Source: Nonomuraea endophytica
GTDB taxonomy: Bacteria; Actinomycetota; Actinomycetes; Streptosporangiales; Streptosporangiaceae
Reading direction: 5' to 3'
NCBI RefSeq assembly: GCF_014203235.1
Contig: NZ_JACHIN010000031.1
Span: 1 to 47,038, forward strand
DNA: 47,038 nt
Positions 1 to 7,538 of this stretch are shown here, piece after piece. The position numbers and the translations under genes were made by a program. The notes under the pieces were generated by a model that ran no database searches, was not told the origin of the DNA, and was given only the letters and a program-made list of their open reading frames with translations. Positions within the stretch are counted from its first letter, which is position 1. Each line of letters begins with the position of its first letter.

Positions 1-1
1 G

Positions 2-64
2 CGGGCGTACGAGATCTTCCAGAAGAAGCAGGACGGCGCCATCAAGATCCTCCTCAACCCCTAA
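2..64 (+). CDS. C-terminal end of a zinc-dependent alcohol dehydrogenase (partial)
   Basis: Only the last 20 codons lie in the window, ending in TAA at 62-64. The peptide RAYEIFQKKQDGAIKILLNP resembles the C-terminus of medium-chain zinc alcohol dehydrogenases (NAD(P)-dependent alcohol or aldehyde oxidation). The catalytic and cofactor regions are outside the window, so the substrate cannot be inferred. It converges with the P450 relic on the opposite strand. Confidence 0.45.
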   Translation, partial: RAYEIFQKKQDGAIKILLNP

Positions 65-89
65 GGCAGGAACCATGCTGCGACAGGCA

Positions 90-343
90 GCCGCGTGTGC
101 TCGGGCGGTCGAATCCGATCAGCTGCCCGGCCTGCATCTTGGCCAGTTCGTCGGCGTTCATCTGCCCGTATCCCGGGAACGACGTCATGGCGCTGCTGAA
201 CCGGGCCGGGTCCGCGAGCACTCGGCGAACGTCCTCGTAGTGGCAGATCACGTACGCGGGCCCGCCGAACGGCGTCTTCACCTGCACGACACCCTCGCTG
301 TCGCGAGCATGTGCAGCGGCAATTCCGGGGCTTGCGTCATCAT
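90..343 (-). pseudogene. Cytochrome P450 N-terminal relic, two frameshifts and truncated
   Basis: An ATG at 343 with a GAAAGGACAG-like ribosome site begins MTQAPELPLHML. After a 1-nt deletion (CTCGCGAC where CTCCGCGAC is expected, near 305) the frame changes to DSEGVVQVKTPFGGPAYV, followed by YEDVRRVLADPARFSS. This is the conserved N-terminal region of bacterial CYPs. A second 1-nt loss (CCGAGCAC for CCGGAGCAC, near 108) shifts the frame after GFDRP, and homology then stops. The I-helix, ExxR and heme-cysteine regions are all absent, so it cannot be functional. It follows the isochorismatase-like gene on the same strand and may once have closed that operon. Confidence 0.75.
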
Positions 344-375
344 CTGTCCTTTCGTTCGGTGATCGTGTCGGACCG

Positions 376-960
376 TCAGGCGCGAGTCTTGGCCAGCAGG
401 TCGATGACCTCGGCGGTGGTGGCGCTCTGGCCGAGGAGTGGGAAGATCCGTTCGATGCTGTGGCGATGCGCCTCGGCGTCCCGATCGGCTAGGGCGTCCG
501 TCACCAGCGTGACGTTGTAGCCGTGTTCGTAGGCGGCGCGGGCGGTGGACTCCACGCCGATGCTGGTGGCGATCCCGGCCAGCACGACCTGTGTGACGCC
601 GCGGCGGCGTAGCTGCAGGTCGAGGTCGGTGCCGTAGAAGGCGCTCCAGGTGCGCTTGGTCACGGTGATGTCGCCGGGGTGGCCGGTCAGGTCATCGACG
701 ATGGCGTCCCAGCCCGCGGGCAGGAGGGCGGGTGGGCGCGGGATCTCGGTGCGTCCTGGCGCGGCGTCTGATCCGTCCTCGTTGGCCGTGAGCCGGACCA
801 GGACAACCGGAGCGTCGTGGTGGTGAAAGGCGTCAGCCAGTTCGACCGCACGGGCCACCACCTCTGAGCCGGTGTAGGGGGTGGTGGGGAGGCCGACGAC
901 GAGGTTCTGCAGGTCGATGAGGACGAGTGCGGTCGTTGTGTCGATCGCGGTGACGGGCAT
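376..960 (-). CDS. Isochorismatase-like hydrolase, catalytic Cys replaced by Gly
   Basis: A 194-aa single-domain protein of the isochorismatase/cysteine hydrolase superfamily, presumably cytoplasmic. The catalytic Asp is visible in LVLIDLQN (D16) and the lysine in VTKRTWSAFYGT (K102). The position that normally holds the nucleophilic cysteine (usually ATxxCVEST) reads ATSIGVEST, with Gly135 instead. True isochorismatases such as PhzD and EntB also lack this Cys, so a non-thiol vinyl-ether hydrolase is possible; nicotinamidase-type chemistry is unlikely. The ATG at 960 follows AGAAAGGGG. It lies 127 bp behind the NAD(P)-binding gene, the last intact member of the ECF41-linked minus-strand group. 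The substrate is unknown. Confidence 0.85.
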   Translation of the reverse strand: MPVTAIDTTTALVLIDLQNLVVGLPTTPYTGSEVVARAVELADAFHHHDAPVVLVRLTANEDGSDAAPGRTEIPRPPALLPAGWDAIVDDLTGHPGDITVTKRTWSAFYGTDLDLQLRRRGVTQVVLAGIATSIGVESTARAAYEHGYNVTLVTDALADRDAEAHRHSIERIFPLLGQSATTAEVIDLLAKTRA

Positions 961-1087
961 GCGTGAGCCCCTTTCTGAGGATGTCGTTCGACGAGGCAGC
1001 CATGGAGTTTCCGAGGGTGAGGCTCAGAGGAGCCCTTGCTCTCGGGGCCCCGGGTGGTGGACTTCCGAGCGCAAGGGCAAGGTCGGC

Positions 1088-1846
1088 TCAGGGCTGGGTG
1101 TCGAGCCACTCCTGGAAGGTGGGGCCGGCGAGCTTGGCGTGCGGGCTGGGAAGGAACCCGCCGTTGGCGGCGATCTCGGCATCGGGCATGCCGGAGCCGT
1201 CGACCCCGACGACCTTGATGCCTCGGCGGGCGCCGAGGAGCTGGGCCGCCTCGGCCATGATCTCCTTTCGCGGGCCGGCGATCTCGGGGATCGGTGTTCC
1301 TGGGGCGGGCGCGCCGGGGTCGGTGGCCAGGTCGACCAGTTCTTCGGCCACGGTGCGGCAGGCCACGAGCTGGGTGGGCAGGGCCGGGAGGTAGGCGACG
1401 TCGCCCTGCTGCCAGTCCAGGAGCTGGCCGACGAACTCATGGAACTGCGCGGCCCGCAGGATGCGGACGGGGAGCGGGCCGGACAGGAGGAGTTCCTCGT
1501 GCACCTTCTTGGCGGCGAGGAAACCGGCGGTGGCCTTGTCGGCGCCGATGATGGACGCCATCGCGATCCGGGCGGCCCCCGCCTTCTGGCCGTACTCGTG
1601 CAGATTGCGGGCCGACGTGCGGAAGAACTCCGTCGCGGCGTCCTGGTCGGAGGAGTGCCAGGAGGCGACGTCGATGATGACCTCGGCCCCGGTGAGGGCC
1701 TCACCGAGGCCCTCACCGGTGATGACGTCCACGCCGGTGGCGCGAGACATCGGCACGACGTGGTGTCCCCGCTCGGTCAGGACGTCGACGACGTGGCGGC
1801 CCAGCCGCCCGGTCGCTCCCGCCACCGCGAACGTGGTGCTGCTCAT
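1088..1846 (-). CDS. NAD(P)-binding NmrA/atypical SDR protein
   Basis: A 252-aa Rossmann-fold protein. The N-terminal dinucleotide motif VAGATGRLGRHVV (TGxxGxxG type) is followed by the NmrA-like pattern with no classical YxxxK site; the middle reads ARIAMASIIGADKA. Members act as NAD(P)H-sensing proteins or reductases of small quinone-like or epimerisable substrates, so a specific reaction cannot be named. It begins 15 bp behind the carboxymuconolactone-decarboxylase-like gene, so the two are almost certainly co-transcribed from the ECF41-type promoter at 2427-2453. NAD-dependent epimerase/oxidoreductase genes are known neighbours of ECF41 sigma factors. Confidence 0.85.
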   Translation of the reverse strand: MSSTTFAVAGATGRLGRHVVDVLTERGHHVVPMSRATGVDVITGEGLGEALTGAEVIIDVASWHSSDQDAATEFFRTSARNLHEYGQKAGAARIAMASIIGADKATAGFLAAKKVHEELLLSGPLPVRILRAAQFHEFVGQLLDWQQGDVAYLPALPTQLVACRTVAEELVDLATDPGAPAPGTPIPEIAGPRKEIMAEAAQLLGARRGIKVVGVDGSGMPDAEIAANGGFLPSPHAKLAGPTFQEWLDTQP

Positions 1847-1861
1847 GCTGTTGTGCCTTTC

Positions 1862-2359
1862 TTACGCGCTGTAGTTCTGGCCGGGGGGCATGCCGGGGAT
1901 CGGCTTGGCGATGAGAGCGGCGGGGGTGAAGAAGCCGATGTGGGCGATCGCCATGATGAGCGTCCAGAGCGCCTTGTCGTCGTAGTGCGCCGACGCCCTG
2001 GCGTACAGCTCGTCGGGGACGCGCTCCCCGGACGGGTTCGGGGTGAGGACCGCCTCCACCAGCTCCAGCGCGACCCGTTCGGCGTCGGTGAAGTAGGTGG
2101 CGTCCCGCCAAGTGGCTACGGCGGTGATGCGCTCCTCTGACTCCCCGATCCTGCGGAGGCTGCCGGTTTCCCGGATGGTGAAGTACGTGCTGCCGAGGAG
2201 CTGCCCGGCGCGCAGCTGCAGCAGATGGATGGTGGTCTGCGAAATCGCGCCGTTCTGGAGGGCCTTGTGCAGACCTTCGCCGACTTGCGCCATCTCGGGG
2301 AGGAAGGGGAGGGGATTGGGCATGCGCGACCGCTGGCCGGTCGTCGTGGGTGTGGACAT
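1862..2359 (-). CDS. Carboxymuconolactone decarboxylase/AhpD-like protein lacking the CxxC motif
   Basis: A 165-aa protein of the CMD family (COG2128-like), the class most often encoded next to ECF41 sigma factors. Family fold cues are LLQLRAGQLLG, then ATWRDATYFTDAER and ALELVEAV. The usual active site GCxxCxxxH reads GSTYFTIRE: both cysteines (now S57 and F60) and the histidine (now E64) are replaced, and the protein contains no cysteine at all. Peroxidase or disulfide-reductase activity of the AhpD type is therefore unlikely; it may be a binding protein or a pseudo-enzyme. The start at 2359 was chosen over far upstream starts because the N-terminus MSTPTTTG and the promoter position fit. 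Confidence 0.85.
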   Translation of the reverse strand: MSTPTTTGQRSRMPNPLPFLPEMAQVGEGLHKALQNGAISQTTIHLLQLRAGQLLGSTYFTIRETGSLRRIGESEERITAVATWRDATYFTDAERVALELVEAVLTPNPSGERVPDELYARASAHYDDKALWTLIMAIAHIGFFTPAALIAKPIPGMPPGQNYSA

Positions 2360-2426
2360 GGGAAGACTTCTCTCAACTCGTCGTCGTGCCGTACGGATCG
2401 TTCGCGCGGCGTCCTGACGACCACGA

Positions 2427-2453
2427 GACGTCGGCGCCCCGATCCCTGTAACA
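2427..2453 (-). promoter_or_regulatory. ECF41-type promoter for the CMD-like operon
   Basis: On the minus strand TGTTACA (2453-2447) is separated by exactly 16 nt from CGTC (2430-2427). This matches the published ECF41 consensus as I recall it (TGTCACA-N16-CGTC) with one change. Initiation near 2420 would give a leader of about 60 nt before the ATG at 2359. A further exact TGTCACA at 2469-2463 on the same strand has no CGTC at the right spacing. Confidence 0.7.
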
Positions 2454-2487
2454 GCGCGGCCATGTGACATAGGCCACCTACCGTGGG

Positions 2488-2514
2488 TGTTACAAAGCGG
2501 CGGGGATCCACGTC
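2488..2514 (+). promoter_or_regulatory. ECF41-type promoter for the sigma-factor gene (autoregulation)
   Basis: TGTTACA (2488-2494), 16-nt spacer, CGTC (2511-2514): the same element and spacing as the divergent promoter. It predicts autoregulation. A transcription start near 2520 excludes the longer open frame beginning at 2487 and supports the ATG at 2559. Confidence 0.7.
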
Positions 2515-2558
2515 TTGTGCGTGTGGCAGTGCTGAGAACGAACCGGCAGGAGCGGGGC

Positions 2559-3506
2559 ATGACCGAGTGGAGCGAACAAAGTGCGGACCCAGCCGAGCCG
2601 CTCGATCGTGCCGACCACGTTGACTCCGTGGACTCCGCCACCCAGGCGTTCGTCGCCCACCGCAACCTGCTGTTCACCGTCGCCTACGAGATGCTCGGCT
2701 CGGCCGCTGACGCCGAAGACGTCCTGCAGGAGACCTGGCTGCGATGGGTGGGCGTCGATCTCGGCACCGTGCGGAAGGACCGCGCCTACCTGGTGCGGAT
2801 CGTCACCCGGCAGGCGCTGGACCGGCTACGTGTGCTCGGCCGGCGCAAAGAGGCCTACGTCGGGCCATGGCTGCCCGAGCCGCTGCTGACCGCGCCGGAT
2901 GTGGCCGAGGACGTCGAGCTCGCTGAGAGTGTCTCGATGGCGATGCTGCTGGTGCTGGAGACGCTGCAGCCGATCGAGCGGGCGGTGTTCGTGCTGCGCG
3001 AGGTGTTTGATCTGGACTACGACGAGATCGCCGAAGCCGTCGACAAGAGCCCGAACGCGGTACGCCAGATCGCCTACCGGGCGCGGGCACATGTCGCCGC
3101 CCGCCGACCCCGCGGCATCGCCTCCCCGGCCGAGACCCGAGCCGCGCTCCAAGCGTTCCAGCGAGCGGTCGAAACCGGCGAGCTACAGAGCCTGCTCGAC
3201 GTCCTCGCGCCGGACGTCGTCGCCCTGAGCGACGGCGGCGGAGTCAGGCACGCGCTGCTGCGCCCCGTCGTGGGGATCGACAACGTCGCTCGCCTGCTGG
3301 CCATCGGCTGGTGGAAACGCGACGCGAAACGCTCGGCCGAGCTGGTTCAGATCAATGGCGGCCCCGGGCTGCTCGTACGAGTCGACGGGGAGATCGACGG
3401 AGTGGTGGCGGTGCGTGTGGAGAACGGCCTCGTCACCGGCGCCTACCACGTGCGTAATCCCGAGAAGTTGTCGCGTGTGGAGCGGGAGACCGCCGTGACC
3501 CGCTGA
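2559..3506 (+). CDS. ECF41-family RNA polymerase sigma factor with C-terminal SnoaL-like domain
   Basis: A 315-aa protein that directs RNA polymerase to alternative promoters. Sigma region 2 spans about residues 29-95 (DAEDVLQETWLRW) and sigma region 4 about 127-180 (LQPIERAVFVLREVF, then NAVRQIAYRARAHV). A SnoaL/NTF2-like domain covers about 195-300. The three ECF41 hallmarks are present: WLPEPL (104-109) in the linker, DGGG (225-228) and NPEKL (300-304). In this group the C-terminal domain controls sigma activity in place of an anti-sigma factor. The ATG at 2559 follows CAGGAG by 7 nt and lies about 40 nt behind the predicted autoregulated promoter. It is divergent from its probable target operon. 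Confidence 0.95.
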   Translation: MTEWSEQSADPAEPLDRADHVDSVDSATQAFVAHRNLLFTVAYEMLGSAADAEDVLQETWLRWVGVDLGTVRKDRAYLVRIVTRQALDRLRVLGRRKEAYVGPWLPEPLLTAPDVAEDVELAESVSMAMLLVLETLQPIERAVFVLREVFDLDYDEIAEAVDKSPNAVRQIAYRARAHVAARRPRGIASPAETRAALQAFQRAVETGELQSLLDVLAPDVVALSDGGGVRHALLRPVVGIDNVARLLAIGWWKRDAKRSAELVQINGGPGLLVRVDGEIDGVVAVRVENGLVTGAYHVRNPEKLSRVERETAVTR

Positions 3507-3811
3507 GCTTTGCCAGACCGGCAGCGCGGGAACATCGCGAAGTCGGCAAGACCGAGGAGCAACAACGACAACGTAAGCGTGGCGCGATACGCCTCCGTGC
3601 CAGCGAACCTCACGACATGATTGGCCAACCCCCACTGGCCTGTGCTCCTCCTATACCGTCGCGGTCCAGGTCGTTGCCCCGTTATCAACCTTGGCGGACT
3701 GCAAGGCTGACATCACGGCCGAGATCCGCAGAACGGCGCTGGCCGAATTGGTGGTGATCGGCCAGGCCAGGACGTCGTGACGCCGCCGCCAGCACAGAGG
3801 CGGCCGCGCTG
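3507..3811 (+). other. Gene-poor stretch between sigma gene and integrase relic
   Basis: No intact gene is seen. A short open stretch ending in TGA near 3780 (reading ...ITAEIRRTALAELVVIGQARTS) has coding-like composition and could be the end of a small gene associated with the recombinase relic that follows. I cannot assign it. Confidence 0.3.
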
Positions 3812-4114
3812 TTGCTGTCGGCCGCCTCCATCGCCGCCCGCCGCCCCGATGGGCGGCTGTCGCCGCGCTCGATCAACACCATCGTCGGCGAGATCGGCCG
3901 CCTGCACGACGCTCAGATGCCCGACCCCGAGCGCAAGCTCGGCACCCTGCGCCCGCACGACGCCCGTCGTACCTTCGCCTACCAGCTCTCCCAAGCCTCT
4001 GGCCACAACCGGGCTGAACTGGAGCGCCGCCTCGGCCACGCCAACGACCGCTACCTGGGCCTGTACACCAACCCACCCGACAACATCGCAGCCACCTACG
4101 TCGAAAACCTCTGA
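3812..4114 (+). pseudogene. Tyrosine recombinase/integrase C-terminal relic
   Basis: A 100-aa open frame matches the end of the catalytic domain of phage-type integrases: LRPHDARRTFAYQL is the H-x-x-R box, LGHAND is the second conserved patch, and YLGLYTNPP could hold the nucleophilic tyrosine. The core-binding domain and the first catalytic arginine are missing, and no ribosome site precedes the frame. It is best read as the tail of an integrase from a lost mobile element. Confidence 0.65.
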
Positions 4115-4593
4115 CCGGCAGAGGAAACGGGATCCAACAGCCACTCACTGACTTACTTGGTCTGTCCGCCTTGAGGTGCTACGTCCGCCACGTTGCCTCC
4201 CGCGACCCTGAACGCCCCCAACGCCAACGAACATGGACCGCGTCTCCGCAGGTCAGCGTTATCTGTTGGAAATTTCCCCGGGACTAAGGACACCCCCCAC
4301 CACCGTCCTCATCAAGGTCGCGCTCGGCGCGCTGCTGACCATCTCGGCGCTGGCAACCGTCGCGATCTTGTGGCCGGAAGGACGCCGTTCGGCCGTGCAC
4401 GACCTCGGATTCGTCCAAGCCGGGCGCGCCGGCATCAGGCTCGCCCTCGCTCTCATCGACCAGGTTGGACCAGATCCCAGCCCACCCGGGCCCTCCAGCG
4501 CGTCCTCAAAGGCGCACCACTGGCCGCGCGAGGCGCAGGTCACGTTCCCCGGAACGCGTCTCTCACGGACGTCGCACGCCCTGTGGGCCTTGC
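4115..4593 (+). other. Gene-poor stretch with a possible membrane-segment relic
   Basis: No complete gene. Around 4300-4400 (+) a short stretch reads VLIKVALGALLTISALATV and then VAILWPEGRR, one hydrophobic helix with a charged end as in the N-terminus of some membrane proteins. It has no credible downstream continuation, so it is noted only as a possible relic. Confidence 0.25.
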
Positions 4594-4848
4594 CTAACTT
4601 GGGGTGCCTTCTGGCTCCTGCCGCTCTGCCGCGGGGGTTGGGGAGGATGAGTCATCGGCGTAAGGTGGTGGCTGTTCGGGGTCGGTGTCCAGGTCGCCGT
4701 TCTCTGCGCGGGTCATTAGAGCGATCGCCTGTTCCCGGTCGTAGGTGCCGGACAGCCAGGACAACACCCATCGGCCACCCGGTTCAGCCTTGGCGACCTG
4801 CTTGCAGCTGTCGCTGATGATCCACTCCCCATCGAACCGCAACGTCAT
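4594..4848 (-). CDS. Small hypothetical protein (84 aa)
   Basis: A compact open frame from ATG 4848 encoding MTLRFDGEWIISDSCKQ, then a WVLSWLSGTYDREQAIALM core and a proline/acid-rich tail. The N-terminal half looks like a small folded domain with a Trp-rich beta hairpin; no membrane segment or catalytic motif is seen. Composition fits an actinobacterial gene, but the ribosome site is weak and it lies among relics, so I am only moderately sure it is expressed. No function is assigned. Confidence 0.5.
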   Translation of the reverse strand: MTLRFDGEWIISDSCKQVAKAEPGGRWVLSWLSGTYDREQAIALMTRAENGDLDTDPEQPPPYADDSSSPTPAAERQEPEGTPS

Positions 4849-5085
4849 GGCCCCAGGCTAGACACCGCTGAACGAAACGCGAGGCGACGAAAGCCGCCCA
4901 CCGGACCCCGCCTGGCGCCATGAGGGACGTTCATCTAACGACCGCATGCCGAACGCGGCAGACAACCTCCGCAGGGAAGCCGATTCAGCCTGCATGTCCG
5001 TGTCTCGCGTTCATCTGGCCGTTCATTTTCCGCTCGTGTTCATCAACATCCGACAGCACGTTTGGTGAACGGAGGTGTGATCATC

Positions 5086-5260
5086 GTGGCGCTCATCGGC
5101 CTGGTCCGGGTCAGCACCGATAAGCAGAACGCCCAGCGCCAGTACGACGCCCTCGATGCGATCTGCCTGAGGGTGTCCGAGGAGGAGGTCAACGGCAAGC
5201 TCGCCACCGGTGACCCGGCCCGCGCTGCCGCAGTCGCTGTCGCGTATCCGCGTCGGCGAC
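5086..5260 (+). pseudogene. Serine recombinase (resolvase) N-terminal relic
   Basis: After GGAGG at 5071-5075 the frame from GTG 5086 reads ALIGLVRVSTDKQNAQRQYDAL. This is the catalytic N-terminus of resolvase/invertase enzymes, with the nucleophilic serine in RVST. Similarity ends after about 25 residues and unrelated sequence follows. The rest of the catalytic domain and the C-terminal HTH are missing, so it is a remnant. Confidence 0.7.
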
Positions 5261-5348
5261 GTGCTCATAGAACCTCATGCGAGCTCTTCGTGGGTGATCC
5301 TGTGCTCTCCTGGAGTTCTACGCCTCTCGCCTGTGTGAAGGAGCGCGC

Positions 5349-5753
5349 GTGCAGACGATGTCCCCCGCCGTGGAACGGCTCGTCCGGCTCATGCTGCTGC
5401 TGCCCTCTGACCCTCACGAGCCGCTATGGAGGAGCGTCACCGACGACTGCGGAGACCTTCCCACCGTCATGTCGATCCCCGGCTGGGTCCGCGACAGCGC
5501 CAAGATGTGGCCCGATGGCGCCCCCCGCACTCTGGCTGAAATGGTCCTCACCGTGTTCGGCAATCCGAGCGACATCACTCTCCGTCTGCTGTCGCAGGCA
5601 GTCGGAGCCACGACCCCCCGCACCAAAGCTCGCGCCGAGACCGGAGCCGGCACCGCGTGGGCCACTCGCGTCCGTGAGGCCGCCATAGACGTGCTGGCCG
5701 AGGCTCCCTCACGGGAAGAAGTGCTGGAGCGAGCAGAATCCGAGTGGGGTTAG
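5349..5753 (+). CDS. Hypothetical protein (134 aa)
   Basis: A GTG start at 5349 follows AAGGAG (5337-5342) at normal spacing. The protein is soluble, with a hydrophobic segment RLVRLMLLLP near the N-terminus, a WVRDSAKMWPDGAPRTLAEM middle and an acidic helical C-terminus. Translation upstream of the GTG (EFYASRLCEGAR) is also protein-like until a stop at 5295, so the gene may be the surviving C-terminal part of a longer one. I do not recognise the family. Confidence 0.45.
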   Translation: MQTMSPAVERLVRLMLLLPSDPHEPLWRSVTDDCGDLPTVMSIPGWVRDSAKMWPDGAPRTLAEMVLTVFGNPSDITLRLLSQAVGATTPRTKARAETGAGTAWATRVREAAIDVLAEAPSREEVLERAESEWG

Positions 5754-5839
5754 GGCACCTGGGCGCGAATACAGCCTGGCCTATCTGGTCCTGGTCGGTC
5801 ACAGGGCAGGGCACTTCTGCCTGGATTCGTTCATTGTGA

Positions 5840-5855
5840 AGAGGTGACCACCTCT
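5840..5855. repeat. Short inverted repeat AGAGGTG-AC-CACCTCT
   Basis: Perfect 7-bp arms with a 2-nt centre, 86 bp behind the hypothetical gene. The centre is too short for a terminator loop, so an operator-like site is more plausible. A related half-site (AAGAGGTGACGACCTC) lies near 21092-21107. No partner protein is evident. Confidence 0.25.
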
Positions 5856-5986
5856 CCTTCCGCGGGCGGCCCCGAACGGTGTGGGTGCCGAAAATTCATT
5901 CATGCAGGTCGCAGGCTCGATGGGCGATCACGCGCTTCCAATCGAGGGGTCGCGTGAGCTGTATCGAAACGGCATGATGATCTCTC

Positions 5987-7076
5987 GTGCTGCTGCGCTT
6001 GACCTACCTCGCCGTGACGAACACCCTCTCGTTCATAACACTGCTGCCGATGACCGATCATGACAAGGAGATCGAGATCCTGGTGCTGCGGCACCAGTTG
6101 ACGGTGCTGCAGCGGCAGGTGAGCAGGCCCGCGTTCACCCCGGAGGATCGGTTTCTGCTCTCAGGCCTGCTCCACATGTGCCAAGAGACAGGCTCCGGCA
6201 TCTCGCCTTGCTGATCCGTCCTGCCACCATCCTGCGCTGGCACCGTGACCTGCTCAAACGCCGTCACGCTACGGTCAGCGCACCCCGGCGGCCAGGACGT
6301 CCGCGCACCCTCCGATCCATCCGCGCCCTGGTGCTGCGGCTGGCCCGGGAGAACCCCTCCTGGGGCTACCGGCGCATCCACGGCGAACTGGCCGCGCTCG
6401 GCATCAAGGTCGCCGCCTCCACCGTGTGGGAAATCCTGCAAGAACACGGCATCGCTCCGTCACCCGAACGCACCCACACCACCTGGGCGACCTTTCTACG
6501 CGATCAAGCAGGCGCGCTGCTGGCGAGCGACTTCTTCGAAGTGCGCACCCTGACCGGGGCGAGACTCTATGTCTTCGCCGTCATCGAGCACGCCACCCGG
6601 CGCATCCACATCCTCGGCGCCACCGCCCACCCCACCGGCCAATGGGTCACCCAACTCGGCCGCAACCTCCTCATGGACCTACACGAGGCGGGAATCACAG
6701 CCATGTTCCTCATCCGCGACCGGGACGCGAAATTCACCACGACCTTCGACGCAGTGCTGGCCGACGCCGGAATCCAAGTCGTCGCCACAGGTATCCGCAT
6801 CCCGCGCATGAACTCCATCATGGAGCGCTGGATCCAGACCTGCCGCCGTGAAATGCTGGACCGCACCCTGATCTGAACCAGCATCACCTCCTTCACACAC
6901 TGCGAGAATTCGAGACGTTCTACAACGAACATCGACCTCACCGGCCCCTTAGACAGGCAGCGCCGCTCCGACCTCTGCCCGAACCGAGCACCATCCCAGC
7001 CGAGATCAGCCGCCTGGATATCCGCCGACATGATCGACTCGGCGGCATCCTCAGGGAATACGCACATGCGGCTTGA
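5987..7076 (+). mobile_element. DDE integrase-core transposase relic, two single-base deletions
   Basis: Three adjoining frames reconstruct one integrase-core transposase. The first (from 5987) gives HDKEIEILVLRHQL and breaks near 6176, where CCACATG replaces CCACCATG. The second gives HTH and catalytic regions: GRPRTLRSIRALVLRLARE, then WGYRRIHGEL, the first Asp in LLASDFFEV, the second in LIRDRDAKF and the Glu in NSIMERWIQ. A second 1-nt loss at about 6875 (ATCTGAACC for ATCTGGAACC) creates a stop. The remaining tail YNEHRPHRPLRQ continues in a third frame to TGA 7074-7076. All catalytic residues survive, but no full-length protein can be made. I did not find convincing terminal repeats. 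Confidence 0.85.
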
Positions 7077-7307
7077 CCTGCGCGGATGAATAATCGGCAC
7101 CCGCAGCGCTACCCGCGTCCTGTGCCATGATCGTCGAGATCGGAACACTCGCCTCGGCGATCCTTCTCCTCGCCGGGGTTTGAGCTTGCCCTTCATCACT
7201 GCGCGCCAGGATGAGAAGGGCCCCGTTTGGGCTCATCCGGCGCAATAGAGGGCAAGATCAAGTTCCCGAGGAGGAGGAAGGGTGCGTGTCCGCGGTGGGA
7301 GCGTTGC

Positions 7308-7452
7308 GCACCGACGCGCATCCTGTTCGGCGCGCACAGCACCATGCAGGACTCCGCGTACGCGGCCCGCCGCCTGTCCAAGGTCCTGCCCTCGGCCGAG
7401 GTGGAGCTGGCGCCAGGCACTGGACACTCGATCGCGCTGTTCCGGGATCCTC
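7308..7452 (+). pseudogene. Alpha/beta hydrolase C-terminal relic
   Basis: The stretch PTRILFGAHSTMQDS, then AARRLSKVLPSAEVELAPGTGHSIALF matches the C-terminal part of alpha/beta hydrolases, with the catalytic-histidine motif PGxGH. There is no start and no nucleophile elbow, and the surrounding sequence is not homologous. It lies just beyond the 3' end of the TetR gene. Confidence 0.6.
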
Positions 7453-7538
7453 CGCCACGCGGGCCCGCGTCGCCCTGCGAGGTCCGACCGCGCAGGCACA
7501 ACCAGGCCCCGCTTCTTAAAAACTAATTCTCAAAATAG

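Noticed and set aside
881..2140. Long plus-strand open frame (419 aa) opposite the NAD(P)-binding and CMD-like genes
   Set aside because: It is antisense to two well-supported genes, is low-complexity Gly/Arg/Asp-rich and has no family motif: a typical high-GC shadow.
2463..2469. Exact TGTCACA on the minus strand as a third ECF41 promoter
   Set aside because: The sequence 16 nt downstream is not CGTC; the TGTTACA copies have the correct partner and spacing.
5987..7076. Terminal inverted repeats for the DDE transposase relic
   Set aside because: No convincing matching ends were found around 5900-5990 and 7076-7130, so element borders are not claimed.
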